Assembly: GCF_002021815.1 (NCBI RefSeq)
Contig: NZ_CP019952.1
Location: 3,007,001 to 3,071,000, forward strand
Direction of reading: 5' to 3'
DNA length: 64,000 nucleotides
DNA from: Pseudomonas parafulva
Lineage (GTDB): Bacteria; Pseudomonadota; Gammaproteobacteria; Pseudomonadales; Pseudomonadaceae
Of the stretch, positions 22,052-30,329 are shown piece after piece. Position 1 is the stretch's first letter. Each line of letters starts with the position of its first letter. The translations under genes and the position numbers were made by a program. A model generated the notes under the pieces. That model did not search any database and was not told where the DNA came from. It saw nothing but the letters and a program-made list of their open reading frames with translations.

Positions 22052-22887
22052 TGCTGACCGTGACCCTGGGACCACTGACCATGGCCCTGAACCATCTGGT
22101 GCTGCTGTGTGCCCTGGGCATCGCCAGCGTGGTTGGCTGGTGGGTGGCAAGGCGTGGCGGCGAGAGCCCCGAGTCCGCGCTGTTCAATCTGTTTCTGATC
22201 GGCCTGTTGTGCGCGCGGATCGGTTTTGTCGTGGCGTACTGGTCGATGTACCGAGGCGATCTGCTCCAGGTCATCGATATCCGCGACGGCGGTTTTCTGC
22301 TCTGGCCTGGGCTTGTGGGCATCAGCCTGGCCGCTGTGTGGCAAGGCTGGCGGCGCCCTGGCCTGCGCAGGCCATTGGGCTGGGCGCTGTTCAGCGGCGC
22401 CTTGTTCTGGGGGTTGGCCAGCTTTGGTAGCCATCTGTACAGCAAGGGGACCGAACTGCCTGCGATCACCCTACGCGACGCTGCAGGCGAGTCAGTGGCG
22501 TTGCAAAGCTATCGGGGCAAGCCGCTGGTGATCAATATCTGGGCAACCTGGTGCCCGCCCTGCCGTCGGGAAATGCCTGTGCTGCAACAGGCGCAAGGCG
22601 AGTATCCCCATGTGACGTTCCTGTTCGTCAACCAGGGCGAGACACCTGAAAACGTCAGCACGTTCCTGGCCACCACCGGCTTGAGCCTGACCCACGTGCT
22701 GTTCGACGGCACTGGCCTGCTGGCCCAGCGCGTCGGCTCCATGGCCCTGCCTACCACCCTGTTCTACGACGAGGGCGGCCGCCTGCTCGGCAGCCACTTG
22801 GGCGAGCTGTCGCGCGCCAGCCTGCGTCACGCCCTGGAATCCTACGAACGGGCCACCACGCCCGAACCTGCCGCACAAGGACATTGA
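22051..22887 (+). CDS. Membrane-anchored TlpA/DsbE-like thiol-disulfide oxidoreductase with polytopic N-terminus
   Basis: 278 residues starting at the ATG that overlaps the dsbD stop (TGATG). The first ~135 residues contain several membrane helices (HLVLLCALGIASVVGW, LFLIGLLCARIGFVV, GLVGISLAAVWQG) that resemble part of an Lgt-like membrane domain. The C-terminal half is a TlpA/AhpC-type thioredoxin fold with WATWCPPCRREMPVLQ near 170. It is likely a periplasmic reductase fed by DsbD. A longer reading from 21754 lies inside dsbD and is rejected. Confidence 0.85.
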   Translation: MLTVTLGPLTMALNHLVLLCALGIASVVGWWVARRGGESPESALFNLFLIGLLCARIGFVVAYWSMYRGDLLQVIDIRDGGFLLWPGLVGISLAAVWQGWRRPGLRRPLGWALFSGALFWGLASFGSHLYSKGTELPAITLRDAAGESVALQSYRGKPLVINIWATWCPPCRREMPVLQQAQGEYPHVTFLFVNQGETPENVSTFLATTGLSLTHVLFDGTGLLAQRVGSMALPTTLFYDEGGRLLGSHLGELSRASLRHALESYERATTPEPAAQGH

Positions 22888-22889
22888 CC

Positions 22890-23648
22890 ATGCGACTGCC
22901 TGCACTCCTCCCGCTCACCGTTTGCTTGCTTGCCAGCCCTGCCCTGTATGCCGAAGACCTGCCCAAGGCGGTCCAGCAATTGCAAAGCAAGGGCGCCGTG
23001 ATCAAGGGCAGCTTCGATGCGCCCAACGGCCTGCGCGGCTATGCCGCCGAGTATCAGAACAACCCCCTGGCCTTGTACCTCACTCCTGACGGCAAGCACG
23101 TGCTGGTGGGCAGCCTGTTCGACGAACAGGGCCAGGACCTGAGCGCCGCTCCACTGGAGAAGCTGGTGTACGGCCCCATGACCCAGGCGTTCTGGCAAAA
23201 GATGGAAAAGTCTGCCTGGATCGCCGACGGCAAGGCTGATGCACCGCGCAAGGTCTACCTGTTCAGCGACCCCAACTGCCCGTATTGCAACATGTTCTGG
23301 GAGCAGGCCCGGCCATGGGTGGAATCGGGCAAGGTGCAGCTGCGCCACATCATGGTCGGTATCATCCGTGAGGACAGCCCAGGTAAGTCGGCAGCACTGC
23401 TGGCCGCGAAGGACCCCGCCAAGGCCCTGCAGCAGCACGAGAAAGCCGGCCGGGCGAGCACCCTCAAGGCTTTGGACAAAGTGCCAGACGACGTGCAGCA
23501 GAAGCTCGCCGCCAACATGGCCCTGATGCAGGAGATGGGGCTGCAGGCCACACCTGCGATCTTCTATCAGGACAGGGAAGGCAAGGTGCATAGCCAGCAA
23601 GGGGCGCCACGGCCGGAAATGCTAGGGACGATTTTGGGTAAGCGGTAA
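22890..23648 (+). CDS. dsbG: Thiol:disulfide interchange protein DsbG
   Basis: 252 residues with a signal peptide ending near LYA-EDL. An N-terminal dimerisation segment is followed by the DsbC/DsbG thioredoxin fold with FSDPNCPYCNMFWEQA (CPYC active site) and the cis-proline loop ATPAIFY. It starts two bases after the TlpA-like stop, third gene of the operon. DsbG reduces sulfenylated or misoxidised periplasmic proteins and needs DsbD for recycling, matching the context. Confidence 0.93.
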   Translation: MRLPALLPLTVCLLASPALYAEDLPKAVQQLQSKGAVIKGSFDAPNGLRGYAAEYQNNPLALYLTPDGKHVLVGSLFDEQGQDLSAAPLEKLVYGPMTQAFWQKMEKSAWIADGKADAPRKVYLFSDPNCPYCNMFWEQARPWVESGKVQLRHIMVGIIREDSPGKSAALLAAKDPAKALQQHEKAGRASTLKALDKVPDDVQQKLAANMALMQEMGLQATPAIFYQDREGKVHSQQGAPRPEMLGTILGKR

Positions 23649-24020
23649 CGGGGCATGAGCGCGGGATCGGCTTGGCGCGGTAGTCGATCCCTCATCGGCA
23701 CAGACCAGAGCCCAAGCCTCGTTCGAGATTTTGCACCGCTTCGCTATCATAGGATTACTTTCCGTTGAGGGCTGAGGAATCTAAAAAAAACCCTTTCGAC
23801 GGCAGCGCAATGACCGGGTTTCTAAGAATTTCGTACAGAGCCTAGAAACGAGAAATTGGATTGGGTACTTGAAGATTTGTACCCGCCCGATTATCGAGGC
23901 CATTAAGCGCTGCGCAAGCTGGGCCGATTGCAGCTTCACCTAGTATTTATGTCAGTTGTCGTGCGGCAGTCGTGTTGAGAAACTGGTGACCTATCTATCT
24001 GCCCACACAGGGTTTCTAAA
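23649..24020. other. Intergenic region, left edge of the AT-rich accessory region
   Basis: 372 bases with no recognisable gene. Base composition drops visibly after about 23,730. The motif GGGTTTCTAA occurs twice (near 23,817 and 24,009, the second directly before the RHS gene). No RNA gene or terminator is convincing. Confidence 0.5.
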
Positions 24021-25016
24021 ATGATACTAAGTACTGACACTAAGTTGATGTTTTACCAGAACGGTAAGCTAATGACAGTGCGAGGAGGCCGAAGCACACG
24101 CACCGCCTTCCGTGCGGGTCATCAACCTTTGGCAGAGACAAGCACTGACATTCAGTGCCATCCACTCCTGCTATTCACGGATGGGAAGGGTTCAGCACTT
24201 ACAACAAAGAGCAGTCAACAATCAGAATCTCATGCACATTCCCCCTACGGACACACATCACCACCATCACGAACACTGACAAACTTCAACGGCGAAAACT
24301 TAGAATTACATACGCAATGTTACTTACTGGGCAATGGATACCGCGCTTTCAGCCCCTCTCTAATGCGATTTATATCACCTGATAGTTGGAGCCCTTTTGG
24401 GGCAGGCGGAATTAATGTCTATATGTATTGCGCAGGCGATCCGGTCAATTACACAGACAGCTCCGGACATATAAAGTTTTGGTTTGCGAGAAGAAATAAA
24501 TCTAACGGATATATTATTCCCGCTCTTGTCGATGCTGCGAAAACCCATCAATCAATTTCAAAGGCCATAGTGTCTCCTAACTTCAGCGCACCACCACCCT
24601 ATGATCAAGCCAAAGCAACCGCGATAACTAACCACTTTAATTCATTAGTAAAAGACGCTAGAGAGAGAAGCAAAGCTATTCCTACAGATCACCCTATTAA
24701 CGGTTCGCGGCCTCCTCAGTATACGCCCAGACCTTACGCGGATCAGAGGACTTTGGACCTGACCTTGAGACACCTAGATACGACATCACCGCTTAGTCAC
24801 ATCGAATATGAAGCTCAAGTGGAATCGCTGGCCGCGGCCTCGTTTGCAGCCGGCATCGACACACATGGCCTGCCCCTTCCCGGCCGCGACACAGACACAA
24901 TGTTCGCACAAGATCCCCTTTACCAAAAGTTAGTCCAAGTTTCGATTGCCTTGAAATTTCGGCGGTGGAAAACATTTTATCTTGAGAGCCACTTGTCATC
25001 TGTGCGATCTAATTAA
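24021..25016 (+). CDS. Orphan RHS-repeat-associated core domain protein with unknown C-terminal tail
   Basis: 331 residues. Residues ~95-155 carry the conserved RHS core: YLLGNGYRAFSPSLMRF, ISPDSWSPFGAGGINVYMY and CAGDPVNYTDSSGH. Short proteins of this type without the long RHS/YD-repeat shell are frequent in Pseudomonas. The ~175-residue tail after the core (from KFWFARRNKSNG) is unlike known domains and corresponds in position to the variable toxin part of RHS proteins. No cognate immunity gene is seen next to it. The gene is AT-richer than its neighbours, which suggests transfer. Confidence 0.7.
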   Translation: MILSTDTKLMFYQNGKLMTVRGGRSTRTAFRAGHQPLAETSTDIQCHPLLLFTDGKGSALTTKSSQQSESHAHSPYGHTSPPSRTLTNFNGENLELHTQCYLLGNGYRAFSPSLMRFISPDSWSPFGAGGINVYMYCAGDPVNYTDSSGHIKFWFARRNKSNGYIIPALVDAAKTHQSISKAIVSPNFSAPPPYDQAKATAITNHFNSLVKDARERSKAIPTDHPINGSRPPQYTPRPYADQRTLDLTLRHLDTTSPLSHIEYEAQVESLAAASFAAGIDTHGLPLPGRDTDTMFAQDPLYQKLVQVSIALKFRRWKTFYLESHLSSVRSN

Positions 25017-25062
25017 CTACACACCCACTGCATGAGAGCTGCCAACCGTACTAACCGCAACA

Positions 25063-25620
25063 GATTTGGGTGCCGCAAGCATGCCATCCGTGATGAGTTC
25101 AGAGAACAGCTCGAAATCGTTCCGATGCAGATCTGTGTGATCAAGCACATCCGTAAGATTTACGGTTGCCGTGACTTCGAAGCCGCACCAGTGACAGTCG
25201 ACAAGCCAGCTCAATTGATCCAGAAGAGCTTGGCCAGCTTCAGCGTACTGGCCATGCTGCTGACCACTAAAGTACATCGATGGTCTACCCCTTCATTGTG
25301 ACCACAAGGTACTGGGCCGCCAGGGCATCGATATTCCAAGGCACACGTTGGCGCGTTGAGTCATCCAGTGCAGGAACACTTCCAGCCGCTGCTGAACGTG
25401 ATGCGCGACAGTTTGCTGGCCAGCCAGGTCATCTACTGCGACGAAACCCGTATTCAGGTATCGGAAGAGTCTGACAGTGAGCCACGCAGTCAACACTGGA
25501 TGTGGGTACAAACGGGTGGCCTGCCAGGCAGGGGCCTGGCTGCGCCACGCACTGGAACAGCTAACGCATGCGTCGACAGTTGGTGACTACGAATCGCTGT
25601 TGCCGTGGAACTGTGAGTCC
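25063..25620 (+). pseudogene. IS66 transposase (TnpC) remnant, frameshifted and internally deleted
   Basis: Translated pieces match the IS66 TnpC encoded in the opposite direction at 25756-27287: [20 protein letters not shown], then KPAQLIQKSLASFSVLAMLL, HFQPLLNVMRDSLLASQV, CDETRIQV, and the C-terminal [20 protein letters not shown] in another frame. The middle catalytic region is missing and several frame changes separate the pieces. IS66-end-like sequence (GGTGGGGTTCATGGA) follows near 25660. Confidence 0.85.
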
Positions 25621-25678
25621 GTAATGCCACGATCTACTGAAACCTCACCTTGCGGGCAGGTGGGGTTCATGGACCGGC

Positions 25679-25710
25679 GCAGTGAACACGCTTGAGAAAG
25701 GTGAAGACGG
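25679..25710 (+). repeat. 32-bp direct repeat, left copy
   Basis: The segment begins GCAGTGAACACGCT and ends AAAGGTGAAGACGG. It recurs at 31061-31092 with one mismatch (T for C at position 15). It abuts the left end of the IS66 element exactly. The two copies bracket the IS66 element and the YcaO cluster. Confidence 0.9.
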
Positions 25711-25755
25711 GTAAGCGCTCCATAAACCCCATCTACTCAAAGATGGGGCGGTGCG

Positions 25756-27287
25756 TCAGCGATGCCCTTGAGGCACGCAATTCCACGGCAGCAGGGCTTC
25801 GTAATTCTCCACCGAGGACGCCTGCGGCAGCTGTTCCAATGCGTGGCGCAGCCACGCATTAAGCTCTTGGCCGTTGGCTTTGGCGGTTTCGACCAGGCTG
25901 TAAAGCTGGGCGCTGGCAGAGGCACCTTTGGGCGTGTCACTCAAGAGCCAGTTCTTTCTACCGATGACAAACGGGCGAATGGCGCGCTCGGCAGCGTTGT
26001 TGTCGATCGGCAAGTATCCGTGTTCGACGTAGCGTTCCAATTTGCTCCAATTGCTGGCCAAGTAGCCGATAGCTTTGCCCAAGGCATTCTGCGATGTCAC
26101 CTGAGGTTGCGTTTTCTCGACCCAGCTTTTCAGCTGAGTCAGCAATGGCAAACTGCGCTCCACGCGGGCAGCTTTACGAACTTCATCGCTGCTGTCCTTC
26201 AAGTCGCGCTCGACGCCATAGAGCTTGTTGATCAGGTTCAACGCGATGTCAGCGCATCCGGTCTTGCCCTTGGGCTGTACTTTTTGTGCCTCAACGAACT
26301 TGCGCCGCGCATGTGCCCAGCAGCCTAGGCGCTCAACGCCATCCTGCGCTCCGAGAGCGTTGTAGCCAGCATAATCATCGGTCATCACATAGCCGCGATA
26401 CCCGTCCAGCAGGCGAGTCGGTACCTCCTGCGCTCGGATGGTGGAGTAGTCGAAAAGGATGACTGACTTATCGGGCGGGCCGCCAATTTGTACCCACATC
26501 CAGGATTGGCTACCCGGTTCGCGGTCAAGCTCTTTCAATACCTGTACCCGAGTCTCATCGCACTGAATGATGCAGCTATTCAACAAGCTGTCGCGCATCA
26601 GATTCAGCAGCGGCTGAAAGTGCTCGCCGCACTGGCTGACCCAACGTGCCAAGGTTTGACGCGAGATATCGATGCCGTGACGACCGAGCACTTTCTCGAA
26701 GCGATGAAGTGGCAGGCCGTCCACGTATTTGGTGGTCAACAACATCGCCAGCACGCTGGGGCTGGCCATGCTTTTTTCGATCATCTGAGCGGGTTTATCC
26801 GCAGTCACCGGCGCTGACTCGCAGTCGCGGCAGCCGTAAACCTTGCGGATGTGCTTGATGACCCGGATCTGCATTGGGACAATTTCGAGTTGCTCGCTGA
26901 CTTCTTCGCCAATGGCGTGCTTGCGGCAGCCGCACGCACACGTCAGCTCGTGCTCAGGCAGTTCATGGAAGACCTCGACACGCGGCAGATCACTGGGCAG
27001 TGGCTTGCGTTTGCCGCGGCGCTTGCTCGGTGCAACAACTTCTTCATCAGAAGCCTCGTCAGCCGGCTCTGCCAGGCTTTCTGCTTCGTCAAAGAAAGGG
27101 AATTGGGGCGTAGCCGAATCGTTGGTCTGCTTTGTCTTACGGCCGAATAACCGCTGGCGGAGCAGCGCCACCTCTTCTTCCAGATGAACGATTTGCCCTT
27201 ATCAGACGCGCGCTCATTGATCATTTGCTCAAGCAGTTGCTTGAGCAAAACCGGATCGTCAGGGAGGGTGTCGGGCATGGAAATCAT
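25756..27287 (-). pseudogene. IS66-family transposase TnpC, single frameshift near the N-terminus
   Basis: The catalytic part (471 residues from a GTG at 27171) is complete, with the zinc-finger-like [26 protein letters not shown] and [20 protein letters not shown]. Its normal start, ISMPDTLPDDPVLLKQLLEQ, is at 27287 but in another frame. One base appears to be missing around 27195 (GATAAGGGCAAATCG); restoring it would join the frames as ...[18 protein letters not shown]. It is either a broken gene or, less likely, a sequencing error. Confidence 0.85.
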
Positions 27288-27305
27288 GCCGCGGATTATA
27301 CCGAA

Positions 27306-27665
27306 TCAGGCGACGTAGCGAGGCATCAGAACTTGATGTGGGCGGTTGCGCCAGAGGTCGAAGCCGTCGAGTAGCCAGTTGAGTTCCTGGACGGTCGGGA
27401 TAATGGCCTCGTCGGTGGGGTCAGGCGATGTTTTGAAGCGCTCCGAGTCGAGGCGCTTGAGCCAAAGGCAGAAGCCGTTTCGCTCCCAGTATAAGATCTT
27501 CACGCGGTTTCGCGTTTTGTTGAGAAACACGAAGAGCACGGGGTCGACCAACGCCACTTTGATGTCCAGTTCGACTAGTGCGGCCAGACCGTCAATGGAC
27601 TTTCGAAAGTCGACTGGCTTGGGATAGAGGAAGACTTTTTCGACTTTGGCGTCGGGACACATCAT
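27306..27665 (-). CDS. tnpB: IS66-family accessory protein TnpB
   Basis: 119 residues. The IS66 Orf2 signature is clear: YPKPVDFRKSIDGLAALVE, FVFLNKTRNRVKILYWERN and GFCLWLKRLDSERF. ATG at 27665 (or the next codon) is chosen because the family motif begins directly afterwards; the longer reading from 27698 adds unrelated residues. It lies just upstream of tnpC in the same element and appears intact. Confidence 0.92.
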   Translation of the reverse strand: MMCPDAKVEKVFLYPKPVDFRKSIDGLAALVELDIKVALVDPVLFVFLNKTRNRVKILYWERNGFCLWLKRLDSERFKTSPDPTDEAIIPTVQELNWLLDGFDLWRNRPHQVLMPRYVA

Positions 27666-27750
27666 GGCGCGCGGGCTCCAGAAAGAAATCGGGAGCACAG
27701 CATCCGGGATCAGCTAAGCGCTTTGAATGTGGGGTTCGTGGAGCGCTTAC

Positions 27751-28103
27751 TCAACACGGACGTCCGTTGAAGAATCAAGGAATTTAACCTAACAGATGTC
27801 GAGTAGTCGGGCGCAATTGAGCGGAATGAACCAAGAGATATTTACAATTTGAAACGATTTGAAAGGCAATTTCCCTCCCCCTTCGTACCAGTTCTATTTA
27901 TCTGAAAACCGAACCATCAGACGTAGCAAACCAATAGTTCCGACTACTAAAAAGGCAATGAGCTACTTCCAACGAAGATTTTTCCCACAAGTTGTGTGTT
28001 TCATGACCCATCACTAGGAAGACCCTCTCAGAAGAATCCTACTCCCCGAGAATTTCTAAAGCACTATCCAGCCTGAACAAGAGAGAATAATAAAATATAA
28101 ATT
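27751..28103. other. AT-rich non-coding stretch between IS66 and the RiPP-like cluster
   Basis: Starting at the right IS66 end, this stretch shows no ORF with a ribosome site and no recognisable RNA. It is markedly AT-rich, especially 28081-28105. It is where missing upstream genes of the cluster would have been, but no remnants of any were recognised. Confidence 0.5.
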
Positions 28104-28132
28104 TTGACATTGCTGACCATTCTGACTAAACC
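28104..28132 (+). promoter_or_regulatory. Candidate sigma-70 promoter of the precursor-peptide gene
   Basis: TTGACA (28104-28109), 17 bases, then TAAACC (28127-28132), a fair -10. An A/T-rich run lies upstream as a possible UP element. It lies 40 bases before the precursor ATG and is the only good promoter-like sequence ahead of the cluster. Confidence 0.5.
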
Positions 28133-28139
28133 CAGTTGA

Positions 28140-28154
28140 CCCCGACTTCCGGGG
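28140..28154 (+). promoter_or_regulatory. Leader hairpin before the precursor ribosome site
   Basis: CCCCG-ACTTC-CGGGG forms a compact stem-loop in the presumed 5' leader, seven bases before the AGGAG ribosome site. It may protect the message end or affect translation. It lacks a T-run, so it is not a typical terminator. Confidence 0.45.
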
Positions 28155-28171
28155 CATTCTTAGGAGTTGTT

Positions 28172-28321
28172 ATGGATATTCAATTTGGTTTTTCTCTGGT
28201 CAGCCTCAAGGGTGAAACAGGCTGTGATATGGAAGCCGAGTTCTTCGGTGATTCAGGCGGCGCGGGTGGCTGTGGCGGGAGCGGTGTAGACCCTGGTCAG
28301 GATTTACCGACTATCAAGTGA
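28172..28321 (+). CDS. Putative RiPP precursor peptide, Gly/Ser/Cys-rich (microcin-B-like)
   Basis: 49 residues. ATG at 28172 follows a perfect AGGAG ribosome site with five-base spacing. The first ~25 residues (MDIQFGFSLVSLKGE...) are leader-like and acidic toward residue 25; FGFSLVSL recalls the FGVVLSV segment of the microcin B17 leader. Residues 26-38 (GDSGGAGGCGGSG) hold eight glycines with S28, C34 and S37 as candidate modified residues, then an acidic, Pro-containing tail to K49. The YcaO gene starts 65 bases downstream. Precursor status is inferred from composition and context; no homolog was identified. Confidence 0.7.
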   Translation: MDIQFGFSLVSLKGETGCDMEAEFFGDSGGAGGCGGSGVDPGQDLPTIK

Positions 28322-28386
28322 CGCAGGCTTTAAACCTCAATCATGGGCTGTTTATACCTCTGTGCGTACAATTCATAGGGTGAATC

Positions 28387-29592
28387 ATGAATAACTATAA
28401 TGAAATACATTTTCAGTTACTGCCCGATTTTGAATTTCATAGACCTGCTGCGGTTAAGCATCTTCCTCACAGCGTAGAATGCGGGAGTCGTTGGCGTACG
28501 AATGGCTCAAGCGCCGGTTGGAACAGCGAGGTGGTCAAAGCCGCAAATGGCAAGCATTTAGAGCGTAAGCACTTTTATCTGGACATTGAGGTCAGCGATA
28601 AAAATCCAATCAGTCAAGGGCTGTATCCAAATGAGACCGCTGCGCTGACTTCAGCATTAGCTCAAACCGCAAAAGAAAACTCAAAGACCGAAATATCCTC
28701 GCATCGTTTTGACAGGACAGAGGTGTATCGAATCGTTGACCTCTCTCGCTGCTCGATACCTACAGCCCTCATCGCACTAAACTCATGCTCAGACACTGAT
28801 GACAACAGGTTTTATCCTAATAGAGATACCTGCGGATGTAGCGCACATTCAAATCTCGAATTAGCAATACTGGGCGCTATCAAAGAGGCACTTGAAAGAC
28901 AGTTTCTCCTCAGATGCTGGCTGACAAAAACTTGTTCTGGAGTCATCTCCTTGAGCGAAGCAACCTCGGCGCTATCCGGTCGTGCAAGCAAGAAGATCCT
29001 AAAAGCGCTTTCTAACGCTGGCGACATCGCGTTCTTGGATCTTACAGACAAAGGATTTCCAGGTCGCTGTGTTCTAGCGTGTTATGGCGACGACTCAGCT
29101 AAACCTAAGCCTGTCAGATTCTGCGCCGGAATGTCCTACGCCTCTGACCTTGAAAGCGCACTGGAAAAATCTTTGATAGAGCTTTGGCAAACCTTTCGCT
29201 ACATGCATTCATTCTCCTCCACAGCTAAAGATATCAATGCAATTGAAGATTCATATTTGCGCCACTTCTTATCATGCAATCGATACTCAACCTATAGCGC
29301 AATGACTTCCGTCACTTCCACATCTCCGAAGTGCGATAATGAGCATGCTCAGCAAAATTTTGATACTGCTACGCTTATGCGTACGCTAAAAACCCTTAAA
29401 TTCGATGGTTATCTTTATGTGAGCACCACGGCCTGCGTAGAAAGCATTGTTTATTTCTGCAAGTACACATCTCCAAATCTCTTTCTACACATGAACAATT
29501 CGTCGCACTTCAACCTGCACAACAGATACTCTCAGGACTTCCAAGACCAATTCATCGTCGAACAACTCAACACCATGGTACCTTTCCCATGA
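28387..29592 (+). CDS. YcaO-domain protein (McbD-like), probable RiPP backbone-modifying ATPase
   Basis: 401 residues, close to McbD (about 396). YcaO hallmarks in order: GW...KAANGKHLER at ~44-60, GCSAHSNLELAILGAIKEAL with ER following (150-171; E167, E170, R171 are likely ATP/Mg ligands), and FCAGMSYASDLESALEKSLI...Q (245-268). The C-terminus ends VPFP, recalling the proline-rich tail of azoline-forming YcaO enzymes. Such enzymes use ATP to activate peptide amides, giving azolines, thioamides or amidines. No E1-like or TfuA partner is adjacent. It overlaps the permease gene by four bases. Low-GC and codon use unlike flanking pvd genes suggest transfer. Confidence 0.8.
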   Translation: MNNYNEIHFQLLPDFEFHRPAAVKHLPHSVECGSRWRTNGSSAGWNSEVVKAANGKHLERKHFYLDIEVSDKNPISQGLYPNETAALTSALAQTAKENSKTEISSHRFDRTEVYRIVDLSRCSIPTALIALNSCSDTDDNRFYPNRDTCGCSAHSNLELAILGAIKEALERQFLLRCWLTKTCSGVISLSEATSALSGRASKKILKALSNAGDIAFLDLTDKGFPGRCVLACYGDDSAKPKPVRFCAGMSYASDLESALEKSLIELWQTFRYMHSFSSTAKDINAIEDSYLRHFLSCNRYSTYSAMTSVTSTSPKCDNEHAQQNFDTATLMRTLKTLKFDGYLYVSTTACVESIVYFCKYTSPNLFLHMNNSSHFNLHNRYSQDFQDQFIVEQLNTMVPFP

Positions 29593-30329
29593 CAGCAAAA
29601 AAAACCATAACAAAACACACATCGGTCAGGCTTTTCCATATCTCCCTAATTCTTCTAAAAGAGCACATTAGAGACACCTCAAGCTTTTTATGGACTTCAG
29701 CTGCACCCTGCATACTTTATTTCATTGTGGTCCGAAGCTCAAACTTACCCTATCTGAAACAAGCGGGTTGGTTCTATGCCTACATATCTGCCAACGTCGC
29801 CTTTTTTGGATTCAGTTTTTACTTAATCGGCAGGAGAGAGAGCGGCTTTACCCGTTCATTTATTTATCGAAAGGAGCCGATGCTATATTTTCTTACCGCT
29901 CAAATGATCAGCTATGCGCTGATGAGCTTAGTTTACGCATCGCTATTCTATTTAATCACCAAACCGTTACATGGCTCATACTCACTACAAGAATACACGT
30001 TCATCCTTGCATGTTTTTCAACAAGTTATCTCGGCTTCACACTCATCGGCTTGATAATAGCCTCTCTCCCCCTCACGTTCAGCACGGCCGGCACCCTTTT
30101 CTCGCTTCTGTCATTCCTCATGCTCGTCTCGAGCTATCTCGGCGCTGCCACCGTTGAGTCCCAGCACCCTCTAGTCATGCTCCTTAACCCACTAATTGTG
30201 AGCACCCAGCTTTTTCACGGCGACCTTGCTCTCGGAATGGTCTTCCCACCCTTATTCATGCTGTCCATCACAGCGCTCTACCTGACAGCCAAGCATTCTA
30301 GAATTCAACCGGTTTGGAGCCGTTACTGA
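29589..30329 (+). CDS. ABC-2-type transporter permease (McbE-like position and size)
   Basis: 246 residues with about six hydrophobic segments, for example FLWTSAAPCILYFIVV, YISANVAFFGFSFYLIG, FILACFSTSYLGFTLIGLII and LFSLLSFLMLVSSYLG. It resembles ABC-2 export permeases. Start ATG overlaps the YcaO stop; its stop overlaps the ATPase start (TGATG), so all three are translationally coupled. In the microcin B17 operon, McbE with McbF exports the peptide and protects the producer; the same role is inferred here. Confidence 0.78.
   Translation: MTAKKTITKHTSVRLFHISLILLKEHIRDTSSFLWTSAAPCILYFIVVRSSNLPYLKQAGWFYAYISANVAFFGFSFYLIGRRESGFTRSFIYRKEPMLYFLTAQMISYALMSLVYASLFYLITKPLHGSYSLQEYTFILACFSTSYLGFTLIGLIIASLPLTFSTAGTLFSLLSFLMLVSSYLGAATVESQHPLVMLLNPLIVSTQLFHGDLALGMVFPPLFMLSITALYLTAKHSRIQPVWSRY

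Larger units (their letters stand above)
25711..27750 (-). mobile_element. IS66-family insertion sequence with tnpB and a frameshifted tnpC
   Basis: A 2040-bp element bounded by inverted ends GTAAGCGCTCC...AACCCCA (left) and the reverse complement of ...GAGCGCTTAC (right). It holds tnpB and tnpC on the minus strand. No tnpA is present, as in some IS66 members. The eight flanking bases differ (GAAGACGG left, TCAACACG right), so no 8-bp target duplication remains, pointing to later rearrangement. Confidence 0.88.

Noticed and set aside
25032..25586. Short ORFs at 25032-25301, 25280-25474 and 25356-25586 as separate genes
   Set aside because: They are pieces of one decayed IS66 transposase in different frames.
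25756..27287. Programmed frameshift in IS66 tnpC
   Set aside because: No slippery run is present at the break (around 27195) and IS66 TnpC is not known to be made that way; a one-base loss explains it more simply.
28136..28321. Longer 61-residue reading of the precursor peptide from TTG at 28136
   Set aside because: It would start inside the leader hairpin without a ribosome site; ATG at 28172 has a perfect AGGAG.
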